From NCBI GenBank assembly GCA_015056815.1, contig SVFN01000002.1, forward strand, positions 186,001 through 250,000: DNA of 64,000 nt, read 5' to 3'. Every line of letters starts with the position of its first letter. Position 1 is the first letter of the stretch. A program made the translations under genes and the position numbers. This DNA is from Lachnospiraceae bacterium. GTDB taxonomy: Bacteria > Bacillota > Clostridia > Lachnospirales > Lachnospiraceae. This document shows positions 59,141 through 64,000 of the stretch, in pieces. Under the pieces are notes generated by a model, which worked only from the letters and a program-made list of their open reading frames with translations, was not told the origin of the DNA and ran no database searches.

Positions 59141-60225
59141 TATAACTCCACCTCCTTTTTACTGGTAATCTTAACCTGAAGAATCGATACTGCCGCGAGG
59201 ATGATGAAGAACAGAACTGCCTTCGCCTCACCAAAGGAATACTTATTCTCAACCACAGCCGTACTGTAAATATTGAGTGCTAACATTTCTGTACCGTTTG
59301 TAATGTAAGATCCCATGAAATCCGCTACAGAGCCTGTACCATTCGTAAGTGCCAGGTTCACATCGAACATCTTGAATGCAGATGTCAGTGTTAAGAAGGT
59401 ACAGATCGTGATCGTAGGAGCGATCATCGGAATCTTGATGTTAAACAGGGTCTGAAGCGGGGTCGCGCCATCGATCGCTGCCGCCTCAAGCACATCACCG
59501 GGTACGGTATTGAGTCCTGTGATGTAGATCAACATAATGTATCCTGCATACTGCCAGACATAAACCAGAATGATCGCGAAGAAAGCGGTCTTCGTATCGG
59601 AAAGCATGGAATACTGATTCCCGAACAAAGCGGATGTCCACTTCGTTGCTACATTACTGAAAATAAACTGCCAGATATAACCCAGTACGATACCGCCGAT
59701 CAGATTCGGCAGGAAGTATGCTGCACGGAAGAATCCCATTCCCTTGATCTTTGAAGTACATAACAAGGCTAACAGGAATGCTACCAGATTCACAAGGATC
59801 ATGTTAAATACCACAAACAAAAAGGTGATCAGAATCGACCAGATAAAGCTGGGCTGTCTGAACATCTTGGCATAGTTGGCAAGCCCAACTACCTTTTTCA
59901 TACGAATGCCATCCCAGTCCGTAAAAGAATAACCAATACCAAGTACTAACGGTATGATGACCGTAACTGCAAATGCAAAAAGCAACGGGAACAGGAAAAG
60001 AATATGAATGATCTTGCGGTGATGCTTTTCTGTCGGGAATAAAAACAGCCCGAAAAAGATCCCGATCGCTCCCATGATCAGGAACGCTCCCCTGCAATCC
60101 GTTCCGAATACCATAAGTGCTTTCCTGCCAAAATCCGCTGCCAGAGCAGATACCAGCATGAGCACGCCTGCAACCAGACAGATCAGGGAAATGGGCTGAT
60201 TGCCGTTTGAAATCTTATATCCCAT
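59140..60225 (-). CDS. Carbohydrate ABC transporter permease (MsmF-type)
   Basis: A 361-residue permease partner of the MsmG-type protein. It has two additional N-terminal helices (10-60) before the usual six, so it is longer than the typical 290-310. The EAA motif is V-L-E-A-A-A-I-D-G-A-T-P-L-Q-T-L (about 245-260). Together the two permeases form the import channel for a mono- or oligosaccharide. A ribosome site (GAAAGGAGA) precedes the ATG. An intercistronic hairpin separates it from the binding-protein gene. Confidence 0.94.
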   Translation of the reverse strand: MGYKISNGNQPISLICLVAGVLMLVSALAADFGRKALMVFGTDCRGAFLIMGAIGIFFGLFLFPTEKHHRKIIHILFLFPLLFAFAVTVIIPLVLGIGYSFTDWDGIRMKKVVGLANYAKMFRQPSFIWSILITFLFVVFNMILVNLVAFLLALLCTSKIKGMGFFRAAYFLPNLIGGIVLGYIWQFIFSNVATKWTSALFGNQYSMLSDTKTAFFAIILVYVWQYAGYIMLIYITGLNTVPGDVLEAAAIDGATPLQTLFNIKIPMIAPTITICTFLTLTSAFKMFDVNLALTNGTGSVADFMGSYITNGTEMLALNIYSTAVVENKYSFGEAKAVLFFIILAAVSILQVKITSKKEVEL

Positions 60226-60296
60226 TTTCTATCTCCTTTCAAACTAATATAAATCTTTGATTTGATGTCTGCTCTGAATAGTTCTGTTCATACTAA

Positions 60297-60326
60297 CAGG
60301 GCAAAGGCGCGCATGCCCCTGCCCTG
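60297..60326 (-). other. Intercistronic hairpin after the binding-protein gene
   Basis: CAGGGCA / TGCCCTG with an inner GGC/GCC. It has no strong T-run. Such structures commonly stabilise the upstream binding-protein message relative to the permeases. Confidence 0.55.
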
Positions 60327-60338
60327 CCATATAAGATC

Positions 60339-61685
60339 TTATTCAGCGTAATAAGACTCAATTACCTGTTTGATCGTATTTACGAAGGTATCCGCATCCG
60401 GAATAGATCCCTTTGCATAATCCGCAAATACCTGACAGGTCTTATTCTGAAGACCGTCTTTCTTTAACATAGTATGCCATCCGGAAGTCTTGCCTGCATC
60501 CATGTAAGACTTGATGCTGTCGAAGAACGGATCTGCTGCCGCATACTGGCAGTCATTGAACGGACTGATCAGACCTGCTTCATTTACAAGAATATCCTGT
60601 GCGGAGTCATCTGATACCCACTGTAAGAATGCTTTTGCGCCATCTACATTACCATCGCTGTATACGGTCCAGTAGCTCGGCGGTCCTGCGATGATGGTAT
60701 CCATTCCATCTTCAAAAGCGTAAGGGGCAAAGCCCATCTTGAAACCACTGTAATCAGCTGCAGATGTAACGGTTCCGTTGATCCAGTTACCCTGTGTCAC
60801 AAAGACATATTTACCGGAAGCAAAACCTGCTACCTGACTGTCATAAGTACCGTCTACCAAAAGTGCCGGATCAGAATACTGATTCATCATACCAATAAAC
60901 TCGGCAAATGCTTTCATACGGTTATCATCGATTTTTCCGCCATCATTTAGCAGGTCAATATAAGTCGTATCGTCTAACTTAAGTCCTGCGTCCAAGTACT
61001 GACCGAATACATGTGTACCGGAAGACCATCCAAGGTTTGCAGGCTCTGCACACCAGCCGAATACTGCTGTGATGCCAAGCTCGTCTTTCTTGGAATCCAG
61101 TGTCTCACAAGCGCTCTTCCATGCATCGGGAGAAGTGAGGCTGGAAGGATCTACACCGGCCTTCTCTAAAAGATCTGCATTGTATGCAAGTGCGGTAGCC
61201 TCCACGGTGTAAGGGAATCCGATGGTTCCCATGGAATCGTCTACCAGTTCGTAATCTGTATCATTGGTCCATGCCTCTCCGGAAAGGTCTGCTAACATGC
61301 CGTCCCAGTTCGCTGCCTGGTTTGCTTCGATCACGAAGATGTCCGGCATATTGTCAGCCTGATACATTTTCTTTAACTCATCGGAAGCATTGGTGTCTCC
61401 TCCGATCGTCTCGATGGAAACGTCTGCCCCGGTTTCCTCTTTATATTTCGCTGCCAGATCCTGAAGCTGTGCATCGATCTCCGGCTTACCATTTAAAAGT
61501 CGGACTGCTCCGGCCGGTGTATCTGCACCTGAGCTTCCTGCGTCCGCACTTGCACTCTCTGTGCTGCCGCTGTCTGTACCTGCTCCATCTGTGCCTGCAC
61601 TTTTGGAATCTGCCGCTCCCCCGCAAGCGGTAAGGCTTAATGCCATAACCCCTGCCATTAATAATGCTATTACTTTCTTTTTCAT
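60339..61685 (-). CDS. Carbohydrate ABC transporter substrate-binding lipoprotein (MsmE-type)
   Basis: A 448-residue extracytoplasmic binding protein, anchored by a lipoprotein signal (residues 1-21, L-S-L-T-A-C-G-G; Cys21 lipidated). A Ser/Ala/Gly/Asp-rich linker (24-60) precedes the family-1 solute-binding fold: D-I-F-V-I-E-A-N-Q near 117, and aromatic residues in the cleft (W-C-A-E-P-A-N-L-G-W, P-P-S-Y-W-T-V-Y). First gene of the transport operon. Its promoter overlaps a LacI-type operator (61759-61772). The sugar is probably sucrose or a related oligosaccharide, judged from the GH13 enzyme and fructokinase. Confidence 0.93.
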   Translation of the reverse strand: MKKKVIALLMAGVMALSLTACGGAADSKSAGTDGAGTDSGSTESASADAGSSGADTPAGAVRLLNGKPEIDAQLQDLAAKYKEETGADVSIETIGGDTNASDELKKMYQADNMPDIFVIEANQAANWDGMLADLSGEAWTNDTDYELVDDSMGTIGFPYTVEATALAYNADLLEKAGVDPSSLTSPDAWKSACETLDSKKDELGITAVFGWCAEPANLGWSSGTHVFGQYLDAGLKLDDTTYIDLLNDGGKIDDNRMKAFAEFIGMMNQYSDPALLVDGTYDSQVAGFASGKYVFVTQGNWINGTVTSAADYSGFKMGFAPYAFEDGMDTIIAGPPSYWTVYSDGNVDGAKAFLQWVSDDSAQDILVNEAGLISPFNDCQYAAADPFFDSIKSYMDAGKTSGWHTMLKKDGLQNKTCQVFADYAKGSIPDADTFVNTIKQVIESYYAE

Positions 61686-61758
61686 AAATACCTCCTTAAA
61701 TGGGTTGGTTTGATGCTTTTTCGCAAAAGTACGTGTGTTATATGTCTTTCGTTTGTTC

Positions 61759-61810
61759 CTTTTGCGTTTAAGTTATGGTCTTATAATAACCCATATTCCC
61801 AAAAATGCAA
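61759..61810 (-). promoter_or_regulatory. Promoter and operator of the sugar ABC operon
   Basis: Minus strand -35 TTGCAT (61805-61810), 16 bp, -10 TATTAT (61783-61788). The 14-bp site CTTAAACGCAAAAG (61759-61772, minus strand) covers the predicted start of transcription. It matches the sites at 61832 and 63971. Confidence 0.65.
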
Positions 61811-61831
61811 GAGCTTTTTTCTTATTTTCTC

Positions 61832-61845
61832 CTTAAGCGCATAAG
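61832..61845 (+). promoter_or_regulatory. LacI-type operator candidate 2
   Basis: CTTAAGCGCATAAG, a near-palindrome with the central CG typical of LacI-family operators. It lies between the regulator gene and the binding-protein promoter, 60-73 bp from the other site (about six to seven helical turns), which would permit looping. Confidence 0.55.
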
Positions 61846-61866
61846 TTTCAGCGTTTACACCAATTT

Positions 61867-62910
61867 TCACATCTCATTTTTGTTGAGATTTAACACGGAA
61901 TCCCGTTCGATCAGTTTCGTCCCCATAATGATCTGGTGTTCCTTTGGCACTTTCCCGTTTATCATCTTGATGAGTTCTTTCGTAGCGATCACGCCTTTTT
62001 CCGTGATATCCTGATGTATGGTCGTAAGAGCCGGACGGAACAGTCTGCCGTTTTGGTTATCGTCAAATCCCATGATGGAAAGCTCCTGTGGCACTTTGAT
62101 CCCCTGATTGATACAGGTATTCATTAACATGCCGGCAAAATTATCGGAACTGCAGAATACTGCCGTAATATCCCGCATTCTCCTTGTAATCCGGGTCAGA
62201 CTCCTGTCAATCCCGTCGATCGTAGGATCCAGTTCGTAATACCAGTTTTCGCTAAACCTGATCCCAGCTTCCTCAAGCGCACTCTTATATCCCACAAATC
62301 TGCGCAGATTTACACCGGATTTCTGTTCAGAAAGATAACCGATCTTTTTATGCCCGTTCTTTATCAGATATTGTACCGCCTCTTTTGCGGCTTTTTCATC
62401 CGTCAATCCCACATTTACATAAGTCTGTCCGATCTCCTCAATGTAGTTCCAGTTTACATAAGTATCTACATAGACCACCGGTTTCTTGAAACGTTTATAT
62501 ACCCGTATCGCATCATCATCCTGCATCCAGAAAAGAATCAGACCATCCACATTCCAGGAAGCCACATGTTTGATGATCTCCGTGATGTCCTCGGAGATAT
62601 AGAGCATCATATAATAACCGGCTTCTCGGATCGCCCGTTCGATCCCGCCCAGCATTTCCGACACAAAAGGATCACATAGAATATGCGTGTAACGCTTCTC
62701 GGAAGTCTTTAGAACGATACCTATGATATTTGACTGATTCTGCGCCAGATTCCTGGCGGTCAGGTTCGGGACATAATGAACCTCCTCCAGATATTTTTGC
62801 ACACGTTCGATCGTTTCTTTTGACACTTCCTTTGTCTTTCCGTGAATGACATTGGACACCGTGGTCGTACTCATGTTAAGTGTTTCCGCAATCTGTTTTA
62901 TCGTGATCAT
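61867..62910 (-). CDS. LacI family sugar-responsive repressor
   Basis: A 347-residue repressor. The N-terminal helix-turn-helix is T-I-K-Q-I-A-E-T-L-N-M-S-T-T-T-V-S-N-V-I (residues 2-21), followed by the hinge helix P-N-L-T-A-R-N-L-A-Q-N (53-63, in which L-A is the minor-groove pair). A periplasmic-binding-protein-like effector domain (65-347) ends it. It is 6 bp downstream of the fructokinase gene and upstream of the transporter. It probably represses both transcripts via the three CTTAARCGCAHAAG sites. Confidence 0.95.
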   Translation of the reverse strand: MITIKQIAETLNMSTTTVSNVIHGKTKEVSKETIERVQKYLEEVHYVPNLTARNLAQNQSNIIGIVLKTSEKRYTHILCDPFVSEMLGGIERAIREAGYYMMLYISEDITEIIKHVASWNVDGLILFWMQDDDAIRVYKRFKKPVVYVDTYVNWNYIEEIGQTYVNVGLTDEKAAKEAVQYLIKNGHKKIGYLSEQKSGVNLRRFVGYKSALEEAGIRFSENWYYELDPTIDGIDRSLTRITRRMRDITAVFCSSDNFAGMLMNTCINQGIKVPQELSIMGFDDNQNGRLFRPALTTIHQDITEKGVIATKELIKMINGKVPKEHQIIMGTKLIERDSVLNLNKNEM

Positions 62911-62916
62911 TACTCT

Positions 62917-63882
62917 TTACCTTTCTTTTCCGTATTTCTCGATCTCTTCCAAATCGGGCATCACTGCAAGCGCCCCTTTTCTCGTCGTGATCAAAGATGC
63001 CGCCAGGGAAGCCGTGCGTAACGCCTCTGTCAGTATATCACGGTTCAGTCCTTTCGTGCCATATTTTACAGCATAATAGAGAGCAACTGCCATAAATGTG
63101 TCTCCCGCACCTGTCGTCTCAATGGTATTCTCATTTAAAAAGGCAGGCTGGAAAAGTTGCAGATCCTTGTAAAACGCATAACTTCCGTCCGGTCCTGCCG
63201 TCGCAAAGACCAGAGAGATTCCGTACTCATCGATCAGCTCCCTGACGCCCTGCACGATATCGGATTTCCCGGTCAGAAACTCCACTTCGTTGTCCGAGAT
63301 CTTTAATACATCACAGACCGAAAGCCCGTAGCGCATCTTTTCCTTCGCTTTCTCCTTCGATGACCAGAGCGGCGCGCGGTAATTGGGATCAAACGAGATC
63401 AGACATCCAGCGTCCTTTGCGATCGAAACCGCCTCCTTCGTGGCTGCCTCCACCCCTTCGTCCGTCATGGAAAGGGTTCCGAAATGGAATGCCTTACTGT
63501 TCGCAATCATATCTGCTTTTGCCCTTACCTCCTCCACATTCAGCTTCATATCCGCTCCCGGATTGCGATAAAACGAAAAATCTCTGTCACCGTTTGCCAG
63601 CTTATGTACGAAGGCCAGCGTCGTATGAACCTTATCGTCCAGAAACAGTCCGCTCATATCGATCCCCTGTGCGGCTGCTTTTCCTTTTAGCATATGCCCT
63701 AATGCATCGTTTCCGACTTTACCGATAAATGCAGTCTTAGCACCGAGCTTCTGCAACATGGCAAGCACGTTGCAGGGAGCTCCGCCGGGATTTGCTTCAA
63801 ATAAAGGATTGCCCTGTGCACTCAGTTCGTTTTCCGTAAAATCCACTAAAAGCTCTCCTAAAGCTGTTACATCATACTTCAT
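62917..63882 (-). CDS. Fructokinase (PfkB family)
   Basis: Phosphorylates fructose to fructose-6-phosphate with ATP. The 321-residue protein has the PfkB N-terminal G-E-L-L-V-D-F and N-P-G-G-A-P-C-N-V-L (about 30-39). The C-terminal signature is T-T-G-A-G-D-T-F-M-A (about 250-259), whose Asp is the catalytic base. ATG at 63882 is preferred because GGAGGA lies six bases upstream; that site would be inside the gene if the ATG at 63897 were used. First gene of the fructokinase-LacI transcript, with its own promoter and operator. Confidence 0.93.
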   Translation of the reverse strand: MKYDVTALGELLVDFTENELSAQGNPLFEANPGGAPCNVLAMLQKLGAKTAFIGKVGNDALGHMLKGKAAAQGIDMSGLFLDDKVHTTLAFVHKLANGDRDFSFYRNPGADMKLNVEEVRAKADMIANSKAFHFGTLSMTDEGVEAATKEAVSIAKDAGCLISFDPNYRAPLWSSKEKAKEKMRYGLSVCDVLKISDNEVEFLTGKSDIVQGVRELIDEYGISLVFATAGPDGSYAFYKDLQLFQPAFLNENTIETTGAGDTFMAVALYYAVKYGTKGLNRDILTEALRTASLAASLITTRKGALAVMPDLEEIEKYGKER

Positions 63883-63954
63883 AGTTTTCTCCTCCATTTA
63901 GGTTCCGTATCTGAACAAATGCTGTTCCCTGTTCCAATTAATTGATCCGACATC

Positions 63955-63984
63955 ATTATACTCTTTTAAACTTAAACGCACAAG
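63955..63984 (-). promoter_or_regulatory. Fructokinase promoter with LacI-type operator
   Basis: Minus strand -35 TTGTGC (63978-63983), 17 bp, -10 TATAAT (63955-63960). The operator candidate CTTAAACGCACAAG (63971-63984, plus strand) overlaps the -35 box. Confidence 0.65.
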
Positions 63985-64000
63985 GTCTATGTTTGAACGT

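Overview
The window looks like chromosome from an anaerobic, spore-forming Clostridia, most likely a gut Lachnospiraceae. Evidence includes dipicolinate synthase genes (dpaA/dpaB), [FeFe]-hydrogenase maturases (hydG/hydF), single-chain PurL, and families common in Lachnospiraceae (DUF975, DUF1653, DUF3737, UPF0735, EFR1 ferredoxins, YesL/DUF624). The family-level placement is inference from gene content; no rRNA or tRNA gene is visible.

Layout. 1-3341: aspartate-family and one-carbon metabolism (start of aspartate kinase, hom, an ACT-domain protein, glyA). 3648-7947: an ATP-grasp enzyme, a lipid kinase plus PAP2 pair, and a lipoprotein. 8161-12686: MATE exporter, MutY, 5'-nucleotidase and a DUF1653 protein. 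12708-21576: an accessory stretch with a structured repeat, a frameshifted hybrid histidine kinase ending in a MITE-like element, a CAT-like acetyltransferase, a methyltransferase, a nuclease/transposase remnant, an HD hydrolase and a DUF975 protein with a 66-bp-repeat tail. 21828-24599: hydG-hydF. 25339-29385: a B12/MetH-activation-like protein, then a metal-efflux module (P1B-ATPase, HMA protein, ArsR/CadC regulator with a visible operator) and an orphan FakA-like C-terminal domain. 29672-33220: a Ytr-like ABC exporter with a GntR regulator. 33309-44384: a four-gene signalling operon with three HD-GYP proteins and a 1407-residue Reg_prop hybrid kinase. 44550-52267: asparagine synthetase, dpaB, dpaA and purL. 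52268-53472: a long AT-rich then purine-rich stretch without a convincing gene. 53473-55134: DUF3737 and EFR1 proteins. 55356-63882: a carbohydrate locus with fructokinase, LacI regulator, MsmEFG-type ABC importer, YesL and an amylosucrase-family GH13 enzyme.

How genes work together. The sugar locus reads as import of a sucrose-like sugar, intracellular cleavage by the GH13 enzyme, and phosphorylation of fructose. A LacI repressor has three near-identical 14-bp operator candidates inside the locus. The metal module is a sensor, chaperone-like HMA protein and exporter. The HD-GYP operon is the strongest candidate for an undescribed system: four different membrane sensors feed cyclic-di-nucleotide hydrolysis and a phosphorelay with no DNA-binding output. 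Two of the HD-GYP proteins share an unrecognised C-terminal region of about 340 residues, and one of those two has lost several metal ligands.

Mobile or repeat DNA. A 144-bp element with perfect 17-bp terminal inverted repeats occurs twice complete (13509-13652, 24691-24834), once as a half copy (4917-4992) and as eroded ends (55203-55249, 17376-17392). A separate palindromic element with 109-bp tandem units lies at 12708-13000.
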